Assembly: GCA_035610835.1 (NCBI GenBank)
Contig: CM069457.1
Coordinates: 20,764,658-20,828,657 of the forward strand
DNA from: Ophiura sarsii
Taxonomy: Eukaryota; Echinodermata; Ophiuroidea; Amphilepidida; Ophiuridae
DNA: 64,000 nucleotides
Direction of reading: 5' to 3'
Shown: in pieces, positions 1 through 11,608 of the stretch
Layout of the letters: each line of letters starts with the position of its first letter
Numbering within the stretch: the stretch's first letter is position 1
Translations under genes and position numbers: made by a program
The notes under the pieces: model-generated
Database searches by the model: none
What the model was told of the DNA's origin: nothing
What the model saw: only the letters and a program-made list of their open reading frames with translations

Positions 1-345
1 CCCGCTCTTCTTTCCGCAACGGAACGTCGAATACTCGTCCACTCTCCAAATCGCTGTCTGCTAGCTATATTCGGTGCATTTGTTCTAGAAGAGGTGAAAA
101 GAGAAAAGTAGAGCCAAATCTTACTATTACACAAAACACCAGGGTTCTATGGTTAAATATTGAGTTTATAGTCTATAAATCACAAATAACACAAATTTCT
201 TTCAAATTAAGAGCACTTGTTCTTTTCTGTACACATAAATTAACGGTTAAAGGTGGGGTCTATCTTGAATTAAAAACACCGGCTAGTGTTCGGCGCTAGC
301 ACACGTTTATTTGGTAGTGTGGTATCTTATATAAGCATATAAGTT
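1..345. other. unassigned AT-rich DNA
   Basis: No supported gene, RNA or clear repeat was seen. It is ordinary AT-rich sequence leading into the CCTTATC minisatellite. Confidence 0.4.
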
Positions 346-600
346 AACTAGGGATGATACCCCCGTTACCTTGGTTTACATCCCTTATCTGGGGTAAATA
401 ACATAAACCTGAGATAAGGCCCATTAGCCTAAGTTTACGTCCCTTATCTGGGGATAAGACCGTAAATCCAAGATAATGGTTTTAACCTTATCTGGGGATA
501 AGGGTTGTTAACTGGGGATAAGGACACGTTATACAAAGTTATGGGCCTTATTTTAATAATGGATCATAGGTTTATGTCCCTTATCTGGGGTTATGGCGAC
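346..600. repeat. CCTTATCTGGGGATAAGG minisatellite
   Basis: At least six degenerate copies of a short motif, CCTTATCTGGGGATAAGG, lie here in both orientations. They are separated by TTTACGTCCC-like spacers. The motif is itself a near palindrome (CCTTATC / GATAAGG), so the tract can fold into many small hairpins. A related short piece, AGATAAGGGACGTAAACC, occurs at about 63678-63695 near the other end of the window. Function is unknown; it is probably satellite or transposon-derived. Confidence 0.7.
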
Positions 601-1735
601 AGAAATGATAAATGTATGCTTTCAAACATGCATCGCGTACATATATGAGGTTCTGAATCCTATGCAATGCACAGCAGATGTGATGCGATCTGTGAAAACC
701 CGTTGGATGTCGCAAAATGTGAAATAGGGATTATGGGTAAAATAAAAATAATAAAAATTAGATTTTGTTTAGAAAATTCATTTCTAGTTCTTTGTGTCAT
801 CACCTTTTATGAAATTTCACTTTCAAAAACTTACTTAAGTCACTTTTCTAATTAGCCTTATAATGTTATTCTATTGAACTATGTATCTTTTATGGCCTGT
901 TTTCATGATTTCTTGTTTTGTTGCTTTTTATGACATCACAATCATCATTCACTCATAACTTTTTTTGTAGTGATCATAGAAAAATGATCGAAACGGTTCT
1001 GTATTCAGCACAGGTTCAGCTTCCGTATGATATAAAAATTTCAATATGAAAAATCCCGACATGTGGCGGGTTTTCACAGATCGCATAACAATTTCACACT
1101 GTATTAACAATTTGAAATGTACTTCACTTCATAGGCTAATAAAATGTAACGTGTATCATGTATTCTAATATGTTGCCTTTAGTTGGGTAAGAACATCAGC
1201 GTATTCAAGTAATCAAATCAGAATATTGCATGTAGGCCTAAAAATAATAACTAGTTTCTCGCGCTAACTTTTGGAAAAAGGAGGATGGGGGCACTTTAAA
1301 AAATTAAACAATGCGAAATCAACATTAATCAGCATGCTAGTTACCTGATTGGTTGCGTGACTTGAAGAGGACGAAGCTTTGTATCATCTTTATTTCATTG
1401 TTCGAGGGTGTTCTAAAATGCTTCATTGGAAGTCAGCTTTTTAAATATTTTGACACAAAGATATGGATGAAATAAAGAAGGAAAAAGAACATTACAGAGT
1501 TCCTGAAAAAAAGATGCGCGAGGGGACGATAAACTAGTTCATTTTATAAACTTGGCCCTACTATAAATCTGGAAATGGTGTGTTTTTGTTTGTTAACCTT
1601 AGTACTCCGTTAATTTTGATCAAAGTGTCACCTAATTTGCATGAAAGATAGAACAGACTACGGGAAGTGCTATAAAGTATATTCCAGTGAATTTGTTTTT
1701 TGGCTCCCAAAACAGCAAACAAAGCTCAAATTGGG
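601..1735. other. unassigned AT-rich DNA
   Basis: A 62-codon frame at 667-855 has no recognisable domain and the composition of its AT-rich surroundings, so it is not called a gene. No repeat structure stands out. Confidence 0.4.
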
Positions 1736-1739
1736 CTCA

Positions 1740-1880
1740 CAAATGTCACTAGAATTGCACGACATTGTGCATTGCGAGTACTGCCGCAAAATACCGTAGC
1801 AACGCGTCGCGTGCATGTTTTCGCATTGACGCCGCGGCACTATACTCACACACGGCGCCGACCGGGCGGGCAAATAAATA
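1740..1880. other. short CpG-rich interval
   Basis: This ~140-bp stretch is much richer in GC and CpG (ACGCGTCGCG, GCCGCGGCAC, GGCGCCGACCGGGCGGGC) than its AT-rich flanks. Both strands are open over roughly 200 bases, which produces two overlapping frames of 67 and 73 codons with no recognisable domain. It could be a promoter fragment, an exon remnant or part of a transposon. Nothing in the sequence decides between these. Confidence 0.3.
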
Positions 1881-3088
1881 TAACCACACGGGAAATGATT
1901 AAGGGGTACACACCACCATAGTAACTCCCATTGAAACGTGTGTTATAAATCGGGTGTTCAATCGCTTCTCCTGGCTATGGTCCCCCTGTCTATCTGGGGT
2001 AGGCTTTTCATTCTTTTTGCAAAATTTTCCCCTTTTTGTTCTCAACAAATATATGTTTTTCAAAATGGGATCGACGGTCCCAGTTTTTCAATAAATATGA
2101 TTTAAAAAAACCCCACTCACCGTCGTAGTGCGTAAAAACCGCGAAAATCGCCTTTTCGGACCGATTCACACACGTGATCAATAATTCGCCCAATAATATT
2201 TCGTAACTTTTTAAATTTTGGATTACAATCGTGAATGTTTCAATATTTAATTATACAAAAACTAAGACCACCTACATGTATGCTGATAATCCGGCCGAAT
2301 ATTCACATTTAAAGCCCTTGTCTCCCCTCCCCCGCTATCTCTCTCTTCGTTTTTAAGACTGATATATCTTATGATTGCATCGCTTTATTCAGGCTAGGCT
2401 GCCGTATGTGCAGATCTGATTTTTGTCGTTTTTAAAGTACAGGCCCAAAGTGTGGGTAAGAAAAGAAGAGAAATCGAGTTACAATCACCTTCAAAACAGC
2501 CGCAACATTTGACTCAAATTTGGTTTGGTTTCTGTCGGCAACGCAGCGAGCGTACACGTGAAGAATAGATGACAACTGTGGACACGGGGTTTACGTTGAA
2601 ATCAGCAACGGGATTGCTTTAAATAAAAATTCCATTTAAAAGGGATAACGCATGCCCAAGATGATCCCATTTATAAAGATAGAAAATGAAATCAATGGAA
2701 GGCACCGATTATAATCATTTCATTTGTTTAAAGATGAAATTGCTCTTTAGGCTGGTCAAAGTTGGTGGATAAATACCTTTAACTTATTTTTACGGTGTCA
2801 TTACTCGGTGCGAAAAAAGGTTATAGGCCTAAAGGATGCATTGGCCTACATTATGTTTAGCTTGATTTCCAGATTTATCCAATTCCGACCCTGCTTTGGA
2901 CGTTTAATTCCATGTTATCCCTGGCATGCCTGGTCAATGACAAGTCAAAAGAAGTTTTAATTGCAATCAAAACTACCTACTACCAGCTATTCCAAAATTG
3001 AAATGAAACAAAAACCTCTTTTTATTATGCCAAGCACATAGAATTGTCATTACTGATAATTGATGTTCTTATTGCTTTTTCAAAACTT
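1881..3088. other. unassigned DNA
   Basis: No supported gene or RNA. The short frames here have no recognisable motifs. Confidence 0.35.
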
Positions 3089-3306
3089 ATCAAGTGCAAG
3101 CCCGGCCCCGGGGACCCGGAGCATGGCGGGACTATGCGGGGACTATACACGAGTGTCCAGAAATGGTGCCCGGCTATGCGGGGAGTGTACGGGACGTACA
3201 AATTGTGCCCCCGGTAGCCGGGGAGTGTAGCTAAGGCTAACAATGATATGCGGTCCAACCGGGCGGAACCGGCGGTTGCCACGTGGTCGAGTTTCGATGT
3301 GCTCCC
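3089..3306. repeat. GC-rich repeat ending in a MITE terminus
   Basis: A GC-rich tract contains three imperfect iterations around CTATGCGGGGA and GTAGCCGGGGAGTG. It runs into a segment (about 3253-3306) reading CCGGGCGGAACCGGCGGTTG followed by GTCGAGTTTCGATGTG. That closely matches the right end of the foldback element at 54.17-54.70 kb (GGGCGGAACCGG, GGCGGTTGCC, GTCGAGTTTTGACGTG). This is therefore probably a solo terminus of the same MITE family. The 85-codon minus-strand frame across it is a by-product of the GC-rich repeats. Confidence 0.55.
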
Positions 3307-5324
3307 TTACACATTTATAGTAGATTGGACTTTTCTTTTCTTTTCTGGAAAACCGACTGCCATGTTCAGTGTGGACAACAGTAATATTTTTCGCAATTGA
3401 TGCTCATTTTGGTTTGTTATGAGCTAAGACAGTATACCTATCGTTCAAGTTTGACCAGATAACCATTTAAATCTTAATCTTCGGATGTTTTCGATAAAAT
3501 TACTTATTTGGTGAAGAAGGTAAGCCATCTATTTAGCAAGAATCAGGATTAACAATCTCTCTTGTGGAGCAATGCCACTAGTATAGCTTTATATAGGAGT
3601 TAGAGTTCTTACTAAAAGGATTATAAGTGTCTCTTAGAAAATTATTGCCTATACCCGACTCTTCCTTGACTAGTCTGGTGGTTATCTACTACAAAAAAAC
3701 AATGACAACTTTAACAAGGACAATAATTTAAAAAAGGCATACAAGACATTATTGTGGCAAAGGCCTAAGCTACACGGACTCGTTCAAGGATGCCTTACAA
3801 TATTCCACTATGCCAAAACACTCTTTCAAAGAACTTGCCTGGCACATCTTGTAATCTCAATGATAAAACCATATAATGAACTTCCATAAATTATATAAAG
3901 CACGCAATTTAATAACAGATCGACCGAAAAGCGACGGTCTTTGAACATAAACTTATAATACACTAGTTTACCAGAGCACTGTGATTCACATTTTACATCC
4001 AACATTTCCAAACCTGGGCTGTTTTAATAGGCTGTATTTGACCATAAATTCCAGTATTTATGATTTTACTCATACATGCATGCATGGCTCCCCGCTCCCC
4101 TGCTGACACAACTGATCATGCTGAGTAAATAGCCAGTCATGAAAGCTGATGCCTTATTTGGCACAATGTAGATAACACGTGTGTAGTGGTCTATTACCCT
4201 AGGCAAGTTACATTAACTTTTATTAGAAGTGATAATATTTTTTTTTTCAGTAAAAATCATAACTGTAGTATTGAATGGAATTCCTCCATTCAAACATGAA
4301 ACTAAACCAACTTTGACACTTTATTTTATTTTTTGCACTTAAATGGCTGAAATCAACAAAAGGTGTGTTATTTCATACACAAATATGTTTTCACTCACAT
4401 GACCTTATCTTCCTTATCAGACCACCTCCCTGAGCGAAAACCAAACTAATACTCCATGCTTGAAAGCATTGGTGAAAATACACAACTCGCCGAATTTTGC
4501 CCATTTTGGCTCGTTTTTTATCGGCAATGAAGTGTGCGTACCGCCAATCGGGCGCCGCGATTTATAATCATATTCCACCGGAGTTATTTACGAAATTGAC
4601 GAACAGCAGCTCGAACGTTACCTCCTGCATAGCGCTGATTCCTAATTTTGAATACGATTTATTCCGTTAAAATAAACAGTCGGGTTCCAAAGCGTCGGCA
4701 AGAAGCATGTTTCTTTTATCTTCATGGCCCCTGATATATAGTGAGATTCGTTATTTACAACTTATGAACTCAAGTTTTACAGCTCATGAATCGCATTTGT
4801 TCATCTAACGGGACCGAACGTAGCGAGGGTATGCCGCTAGGAAGTTAAATGAATTACTTTCGTTAGTCTTGATCAGGCTTCTAAATTTAGCCATTAAGGA
4901 TTCCATTTGTCTCGTCTTGTCTTGTCCTGTTTCGTCGTTAGGCTTGTTGTATCTTGTTTTGTTAAAACAATATGGATTTCTTTCTATATTAATGTTTCTA
5001 AACCGACTGTCTAGATTTTTCTTTAGTAAGGATGTTTTGAATCGAGTGTTACATCCGGTTTTCTAGAATATTTCTGGATCACCTGATCATATGATTACTA
5101 AGTTGATCAGCCCCAGCCGCGTCACTGTTGTTGTTGCGCCTATTTGTTTTTCCATATGGAAACCATTGTCTCGTTATCGGCGCGTAAAATGTTGGCCCCC
5201 TCCTAGTCTTTCACTTGGTTACGATCTGCTACATCAACTTTGATGCCTTTTTGTTGCTCGGATGAAAGTCTTCTTGCTACCAGCATAGTCGTGCACGATC
5301 AAAATCACATCCAATCCTTTTTAG
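3307..5324. other. unassigned DNA upstream of the LINE
   Basis: About 2 kb without a supported gene. A moderately GC-rich patch lies at 4480-4640. The last few hundred bases may hold decayed LINE sequence, but no reverse-transcriptase frame could be followed upstream of the stop codon at 5322-5324. Confidence 0.35.
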
Positions 5325-7217
5325 CTCCGTAACATTTTAAGAGACAAATCAGAATTTTTTAAGCATTCTATTAATACCCTGCTACCAGTTATTACCAAAT
5401 TATTCAACTCGATTCTAACATCTGGTCATTTCCCAAAAACGTGGTCTATTGGTATGATAGTTCCTTTGCACAAGAAAGGTACTATGTCTGATCCAGGTAA
5501 TTTCAGAGGAATATCTTTACTAAATATTTTTAGCAAAATTTTTACCGGTATTTTGAACAAGAGGTTGACTGAATGGTGTGATATCAACAATATTATTCCT
5601 GAATGTCAAGCTGGTTTCCGAAAAGGGTATTCAACCATTGACAATGCATTTGTACTTCACAGTTTGATTCAAAAATGCTTCAGTAAAAAAGCAGGTAAAT
5701 GTTATTGTTTATTTGTTGATTTTTCAAAGGCATTCGATTCTGTTCCAAGAGATAAACTTCTGTTTAAATTATTTTCCATTGGTATTCGTGGCAAATTTTT
5801 TAATGTTATTAAAAGCCTTTTTAAAACGGTGTGCTCTTGTATTAAATCATGCAATTGTACCAGCAAATTATTTGATTGCCCACTAGGTGTCCGTCAGGGT
5901 TGCATGTGTAGCCCCTTGCAATTCTCAATTTTTATATCCATATTGAATGATAAAGTACTGCAATCTAGAGGCAATGGTGTAAAACTTTCTAGTCATGAAG
6001 AAATTAAGATTCTCAAGTTTGCCGATGATGTTGTTTTGATGTCAGATAATCCTTCCGGCCTAAGACAGCATATTTTAGCACTTTCAAGATTCTGTAATGA
6101 ATGGGGTATGAAGGTTAACCGGGATAAAACCAAGGTTATTGTGTTTCGTAGAGGAGGGCGGCTAAGACGTGATGAAAAATGGTTTTTGAATGGAAATGAA
6201 ATCGAATGTGTGAGTTCGTATAAGTATCTTGGTGTCACATTTTCCACGGGTAACGCGTGGGGCAAAGCAACAACAATTTTAGCTCAACAAGGTGAAAAAG
6301 CTCTTGCTGCAATTAGAGGCATTTCATTCAAAGTCGGAGGTCTTCCTTTCATTCCTTATTTTAAAATCATCGATGCATCATTATCGCCTGTTTTGCTTTA
6401 TGGGGCTGAAATATGGGGTTACAAGTCATACAAACATCTTGAAAAAGTTCATATTAAAGCTTGCAAGAAATTTCTCGGTGTTAGCATTAAAACTACTAAT
6501 GTTGCAGTTTTAGGTGAATGTGGCAGACTTCCACTTTTTGTAATGACTGCTTTCCGTTGTATCAATTATTGGTGTAAACTATTGCGCATGCCGAACCACC
6601 GGTATCCTTACAAATGTTATAAAATGTTACATGCTCTTGATAATCATGGTCACATTAATTGGGCTTCTCATGTTAAAAATTTACTTTTTAAGTTTGGTTT
6701 TGGTATTGTTTGGATCAATCAAGATCATATTGGATCTCAAGACAATTTTCTGATTTCTTTCTCCACTAGACTAAAAGACGTTGCTGGTCAAGAATGGTTT
6801 GCCGAAGTATGTACACTCGATAAATTAAGTACCTACAGAGAATTTAAAACTCTTCTCAACCCTGAAAGATATTTATTAACTGTGGAAATAACATCTCACA
6901 GAAAAGCTCTAAGCCGGCTGAGATGTTCGAGTCATTCATTAATGATTGAAGCGGGTAGGTGGCAGAATATTGATCGAGAAAATCGTCTTTGTATTCTTTG
7001 TGATAATAACGATATTGAGGACGAATTTCATTTCGTTCTCATTTGTAATTTTTTCACCACCTTGCGTACTAAATACTTGCCGCTTTGGGTTTACGTTAAT
7101 CCAACTCATCAGAAATTTTATTCACTGTTAAACACCTCTGACTCGACCATTTTAGCAGGCTTAGCAGCATTTGTGTACCACGCATTTAAGCTTAGAAATT
7201 CAGTGGTTAGAACTTGA
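5325..7217 (+). CDS. LINE reverse transcriptase, 5'-truncated
   Basis: This encodes a non-LTR reverse transcriptase that would copy element RNA at a nicked chromosomal site. The first ATG is at 5454, but the same frame is open from 5325 and upstream residues (LFNSILTSGHFPKTWSIG) match the normal run-in to the RT domain, so 5454 is not the true start. From the ATG, visible RT motifs are VPLHKKG (residues 4-10), FRGISLLN (18-25), QAGFRKGYS (about 52-60), FVDFSKAFDSVPRDKL (about 87-102), GVRQGCMCSPL (about 145-155) and the catalytic FADD (189-192). A thumb region follows. Near the C terminus, CILC...DEFHFVLIC forms a CCHC-type zinc knuckle (about residues 514-532). No frameshift or stop occurs over 1.89 kb, suggesting fairly recent insertion. 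The N-terminal endonuclease is absent, so the copy cannot be autonomous. Confidence 0.9.
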   Translation, partial: LRNILRDKSEFFKHSINTLLPVITKLFNSILTSGHFPKTWSIGMIVPLHKKGTMSDPGNFRGISLLNIFSKIFTGILNKRLTEWCDINNIIPECQAGFRKGYSTIDNAFVLHSLIQKCFSKKAGKCYCLFVDFSKAFDSVPRDKLLFKLFSIGIRGKFFNVIKSLFKTVCSCIKSCNCTSKLFDCPLGVRQGCMCSPLQFSIFISILNDKVLQSRGNGVKLSSHEEIKILKFADDVVLMSDNPSGLRQHILALSRFCNEWGMKVNRDKTKVIVFRRGGRLRRDEKWFLNGNEIECVSSYKYLGVTFSTGNAWGKATTILAQQGEKALAAIRGISFKVGGLPFIPYFKIIDASLSPVLLYGAEIWGYKSYKHLEKVHIKACKKFLGVSIKTTNVAVLGECGRLPLFVMTAFRCINYWCKLLRMPNHRYPYKCYKMLHALDNHGHINWASHVKNLLFKFGFGIVWINQDHIGSQDNFLISFSTRLKDVAGQEWFAEVCTLDKLSTYREFKTLLNPERYLLTVEITSHRKALSRLRCSSHSLMIEAGRWQNIDRENRLCILCDNNDIEDEFHFVLICNFFTTLRTKYLPLWVYVNPTHQKFYSLLNTSDSTILAGLAAFVYHAFKLRNSVVRT

Positions 7218-7380
7218 TTATATTCGTCAAATGTTATATAATTATTATTTAAAAAATATATATTTTTCTTATGTATCTGATGCGTGATATGATATGTAAA
7301 ATATGTATCATTAATATGTTGTTATACTATGGGCCAATGGCCTAATTGTATTGTGAAATAAACTTGAACTTGAACTTGAT
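5325..7380 (+). mobile_element. 5'-truncated non-LTR retrotransposon (LINE)
   Basis: The element is defined by a long reverse-transcriptase frame, a short 3' UTR and a tail. The 3' UTR (7218-7355) is AT-rich and ends in AATAAA followed by three TTGAAC units at about 7360-7378. Short tandem tails of this sort, in place of poly(A), are characteristic of several LINE clades. The endonuclease and any ORF1 are missing, as expected for 5' truncation during target-primed reverse transcription. The clade is not assigned firmly; the motif style fits the CR1/Jockey/I side of the LINE tree. No target-site duplication was found. Confidence 0.88.
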
Positions 7381-7545
7381 ACCTCGACGCTGTAATGGAT
7401 ACCCTAAAGTGCGATGCCCCCTAAAAAGTACCCCTTTTTCAGAAAAACGTCGACGACGTCGTGTGGTGAAATCTGGACCCTTTTCGACGTTTTTATGGAC
7501 GCGGATGCGTACCCGCTTGGTATGTTCACTGACCCCCGGGGCCCA
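7381..7545. other. unassigned junction DNA
   Basis: Sequence between the LINE tail and the foldback element. It contains CGTCGACGACGTCG, a near-perfect palindrome, and GTCGTGTGG. No gene is supported. Confidence 0.35.
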
Positions 7546-8571
7546 TGCACGTGTTTACCCAACTTATAGACCATGAACTTCTAGAATTTAGTGTAACAAT
7601 TGTATACATCTGATAGACGAAACGCTTAGCTTGCATATGCCGTTTATTTTATCTAATTTGGTTTTGTTAATCCTGAGATATGATCAATTAACTAAAGCTA
7701 CCTAAAATCGACTTTGTGCCGCGTTTACAGAAGAATGCTTAAGACATAAGCATTAAAACCCTCGTCCTCCTAAGGGAGGGTGGTCGCCGATTGCTCTAAA
7801 ACGCAAAGAACAGTGACCTAGGGCGTATAGGTGAACTCTTGTACATCCCCTGCGCTCATTTTGACCAAACCAAATTGAGGGTGTCACATTACCCGGGGTA
7901 GGGTAAGCCGTCAAAGTCCGATAGTAGAGGGGGGGGGGGGGGGGGGGGGGGGGTGCCACATTACAGATTTTTAAATCGCCATTGTGAAAAATATTTTAAT
8001 TGTATGGTCCTGAATATTAAAGCATAGGCCTATGTTAGAAACATTATTTCCCTTAATTATAAGCAAAGAAACGGGTGAAATTCCGATATTTGGAACTATT
8101 TAAGCGAAGATAACTATTTTTGCCTATATTTCACTGTCCAGCGAATACGGCGGGATTTTGAGGTCGGCCATATTTGGTGACGGGGGTCATTGTGACGTCA
8201 TGCTTGGGATATATGTACTTGTTTTGGTATGTATGGATAGAAGGAACCTCTAGCTATACCATGGTACCCAAATAAACATACTCTGTATTTCGGATTTGGA
8301 TTTTTTAGGGGGGAGGGGTGGTAACAACCCACCCCCATCCCCTCCTCTCCGGAGTAACCCTTTCTATTCATTGCAAACTGTAAAATGGCACAAAGTCGAT
8401 TTTAGGTAGCTTTAATTAATTGGTCATATCTCTAGATTGACAAAACCAAATCAGATGAAATAAACGGCATATGAAAGCTAAGCGTTTAGTCTATCAATAT
8501 GTATCCAAATGCTAGAAGGGCATGGTCAATAAGTTGGGTAAACACGTGCACGGTTTTTTAGACACCCTGTA
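7546..8571. mobile_element. foldback element with ~175-bp inverted arms
   Basis: The left arm (about 7546-7720) reads TGCACGTGTTTACCCAAC into CCTAAAATCGACTTTGTGCC. The right arm (about 8390-8555) is its inverted counterpart, from GGCACAAAGTCGATTTTAGG to GTTGGGTAAACACGTGCA. The right end continues to AGACACCCTGTA, the complement of TACAGGGTGTCT, a very common transposon end in invertebrates. The left arm lacks this terminal segment and seems truncated. The centre (7740-8385) holds a different dispersed repeat, so this is a nested pair. It is probably a non-autonomous DNA transposon; no transposase is present. Confidence 0.8.
7740..8385 (+). repeat. dispersed repeat family A, copy 1
   Basis: Diagnostic words are AAATTGAGGGTGTCACATTA, GGTAGGGTAAGCCGTCAAAG, a run of more than 20 G at 7930-7952, AAATCGCCATTGTGAAAA, ATTCCGATATTTGGAAC, GTGACGTCATG and TTTAGGGGGGAGGGGTGGT. 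The same words in the same order recur in reverse orientation at 32995-33480, and in two inverted pieces at 10255-10850. It sits inside the foldback at 7546-8571. It carries no coding potential and is probably a non-autonomous element. The TGACGTCA-like octamer is a CRE-type site by sequence only. Confidence 0.75.
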
Positions 8572-9440
8572 TAAGCCAGCAACTTATTGAATAACTCTCG
8601 TATATTAAACGTATATTAAATGCATATTGTGTTTACTGTATCTTTATGATAATGAATTTATATAATCTTGTCATTGTTTTAGTCTTATCATTTGTGCTAG
8701 TATAATACACACCCGTCCAAAGAGGGCAGATGGCTCTGGCTGAATCCATATTATTGTGATAATGCGTTTAGGTTATAAATAAATAAGGACAGATATTTAT
8801 GATAATAGCTAGCTACGTCTTTACTTTTTAGATAATTCTGTATTCTCTTCAACATTTTCTCTATAATATGAAGTCTGTGTACATGTTGTATGATGTAAGA
8901 AATATTTTCAAAAATGTGTGCGTAATACTAAAATTGTGTTATATCTTCACAATAAATCCGTAATTATGCTCTCCCTTCCTTAACACTTTTGGACCGGTGA
9001 TTTGACATTTCGCCGGTAATAAATCTTCTAACGATGTGTCTATTTCCCATTCTGTGGTCCAATAAAAGACTGCAGAGGACATCATTATGCCCCAAGGGCA
9101 TACACTAACCTTCATAACCCTGAAAATGGACCACATAGTCAGCGGTTGACCAATCCATAAGTGTTGGGATGGGAACATAATGGTATTTTGTAACTTCTGT
9201 GGACTTGTATAGTCACTGTCATAATGCTATGGACGGAATTCAAGCTATTTCACGTGAGCGTGGCATGTTGTAGTTCAAGGAGCTTCGAACAACTATGCAT
9301 CCATAGACGATTGACCAATCAGGACGCGTGGTCATTTTTTTTAAAAATTACCCTGTAAGCACATACGCTCATACGCATGTACGCAAACAGGCACGGTATG
9401 CATGAATTGTAGGAATTATTTTCCTATAGCATTATGACGC
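8572..9440. other. unassigned AT-rich DNA
   Basis: No supported gene. A short phrase at about 9186 (TTTTGTAACTTCTGTGGACT) resembles 9608-9630, so parts belong to the duplication that follows. Confidence 0.35.
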
Positions 9441-9735
9441 TAGCTATAATTTTGTATAACGTAAGGTAGATAATAAAGTATGCGAGCATAATTTTATCTG
9501 CAGTGTATCTTAAATTAATATGCATTTCAGTAACTTTTGTGGCTTTGTGGCATAGCATGCCTATATGGATAATACTTAATTATTGTGTATTTTCAAAACA
9601 AATCTATTTTGTAGCTTCTATAGACTTGTAATGTTGTATAATGTAAGGTATTAATTGTGTGCGAGCATGATGCTTATTAGCAGTATATCTTAAACTAATT
9701 TCTTTTTCAGCAACCTTTTTGGCATTTTGACGGGC
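9441..9735 (+). repeat. tandem duplication, ~180-bp unit
   Basis: Two diverged copies share TTTTGTATAACGTAAGGTA / TGTTGTATAATGTAAGGTA, TGCGAGCATAAT / TGCGAGCATGAT, CAGTGTATCTTAAATTAAT / CAGTATATCTTAAACTAAT and TTTCAGTAACTTTTGTGGC / TTTCAGCAACCTTTTTGGC. The order is conserved and the offset is about 180 bp. No function is apparent. Confidence 0.7.
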
Positions 9736-10254
9736 GGGTTGTTAAAAGAGTAACTCAGCAGTTAATAAATTAGCTAGCCAAACATGTCGGAAATAGTGAG
9801 TTTCCATTATGTTTAATGATACAAACATCAATAGATGTATGTAACACGTGCACCCCCACCTCTTTGTTAACATCCGGAACTTAACTCCAGGGGCAGGCGG
9901 TCGAGTTAAATTCGATGGGTTACTTTTGTTCGTGATAACGACGTGCTGTCTGTGTGTGGACAATCGGTCGAGTTAGCGAAAATATTTCAGGTATTTTATC
10001 ACGGGTCATACAATATTTAACTCGAGTTAAAAGCCGGGTCTGAACGCAGCTATAGAATATTAAATTATGAAATTAGCCTGGGGCAATTTCCTCTCTCCAA
10101 TTTGTGAAATTGATCGTGAATATCGGTTAACAATTTAGAATGTTACACAGAAAAAAATTAGACAAAGGTAAATGTTCTATTTCGCATTAAAAACACCCCC
10201 CCCCCCACCAGCACCTAAACAAATTGCCGATGGCACCAAAACGCAATTAACAGA
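9736..10254. other. unassigned DNA with poly(C)
   Basis: Contains GGTCGAGTT at 9898 and 9966, an AACTCGAGTTAA palindrome near 10019 and a run of about 11 C at 10195-10206. No gene is supported. Confidence 0.35.
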
Positions 10255-10850
10255 CAGTTATCACTTTTACATCGTTTTCCCTCATTTTGACGAACACAAG
10301 TTGAGGGTACCACTACCTTACCCGGGGTATGGTAAGCCGTTAAAGTCTGAGGGTAGGGAGTGGTTGCAACCTTACAATATTTAAAAATCGTCAGTTTGAA
10401 GAAAAAAAATATCGGAATGTATAGTCTTGAATCCAATAGTATACGGTATGTCAGAAACATCATTTCCCTAATTTATAAGTAAGCAAAAGCAGTAACCCTC
10501 GTCCTGCTGAATCTCTATTGTAACACGTTTTACTAAGGCCCCCTAATAAATCTGAAACAGATATGCAGAGAATGTTTATTTGGTACCAAGGTATAGCCAG
10601 AGATCTCCTATTTCCATAAATATCAACATTAGTAGTACAAACATCAATCGCATGACGTCACATTGACGTTATACACATGACCGACCTCAAATGACGCTGT
10701 ACAGTGGCATATAGGCCAAAATTTAAGTTATCGCCAAAAAGCTCCAAATATCGGAATTTTAGGTGTTTTCTAGAGTAATTATGTTTGTAACAATCACTAT
10801 AAGTATAAGATTCAAGACTATACTTTTCAAAATGGCGATTCATGTATGGT
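10255..10850. repeat. dispersed repeat family A, two pieces in inverted order
   Basis: The first half (about 10260-10485) matches family A forward: AAGTTGAGGGTACCACTACC, GGTATGGTAAGCCGTTAAAG, AAAATCGTCAGTTTGAAG. The second half (about 10565-10850) matches the downstream part of family A in reverse: TTATTTGGTACCAAGGTATAG, GCATGACGTCACATTGACG, CCAAATATCGGAATTTTAGG, TTTTCAAAATGGCGATTC. The locus is therefore a head-to-head arrangement of two partial copies. Frames across it are by-products. Confidence 0.72.
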
Positions 10851-11608
10851 ACACAATAGCTAACTAATTAAGACAAATCAAACATTCTCAGTTACTTTTT
10901 CAAACATTAAACGCGATATAATGACAAAACAATGTCATACACGAATTTAGCAACAACAAAAATACAATTGTCTTTTGTGATAGTCAGTTCGGACTAGAGT
11001 GTGGACCGTTTACAATAGTGGAATTTAATAGACCTTATAAGAGAAAATATCTCAAATCTTGAGCGGTTTATAAAATGTTCACTTTTACGCAAATGAGCAT
11101 ACACTATGTTTACCACAACCAATTTCAACCAACTTAAATTCTTTAGAAAGCTAATGTGATAACCCGACTACCTCAATACAAAGTCGGTGAAATTTATGTA
11201 CAGATTTTAAGATAGAAAATCACAAAATTGAGTACACGTTTATTGACTCACCCTGTATACATAGCGCATAGATCACTACGTTGTCACCCGATGAACCACG
11301 GAAAATGTGTTTGGTTATTAGTACACCTTGTTTATTAAACTTATTTGAAATAGGATGAAGTCGTTAAGAGAAAAACGGCAATATCTGTTTAGGATATGGA
11401 CGGTATAAACATGTTTTATGTTATGTTACAAGTTTTATGGACTCCTTTAATATTACAAATTGTCAACAATGAGTTGCAACATGAATAATAGTGCGATGTA
11501 CAATAAACATTGATATTGGCACAATCATTGTGTATGTAAAAATTGTGATGTTGATTGTATGACTATTGTAAACAAGATGTCAGAGTTGTATGCCACCGCA
11601 GACCGTTG
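10851..11608. other. unassigned DNA with an ACAGGGTGAGTCA-type end
   Basis: TTGACTCACCCTGTATAC at 11249-11266 is the complement of the TACAGGGTGAGTCA-style transposon end seen elsewhere, so a diverged element probably occupies the bases before it. No partner end was found. The remainder is AT-rich without supported features. Confidence 0.35.

Noticed and set aside
346..600. A CRISPR-like array
   Set aside because: Repeat and spacer lengths are irregular, both orientations occur, and the genome is clearly metazoan.
5993..7131. Additional ORFs on both strands within the LINE
   Set aside because: They are out-of-frame shadows of the reverse-transcriptase frame.
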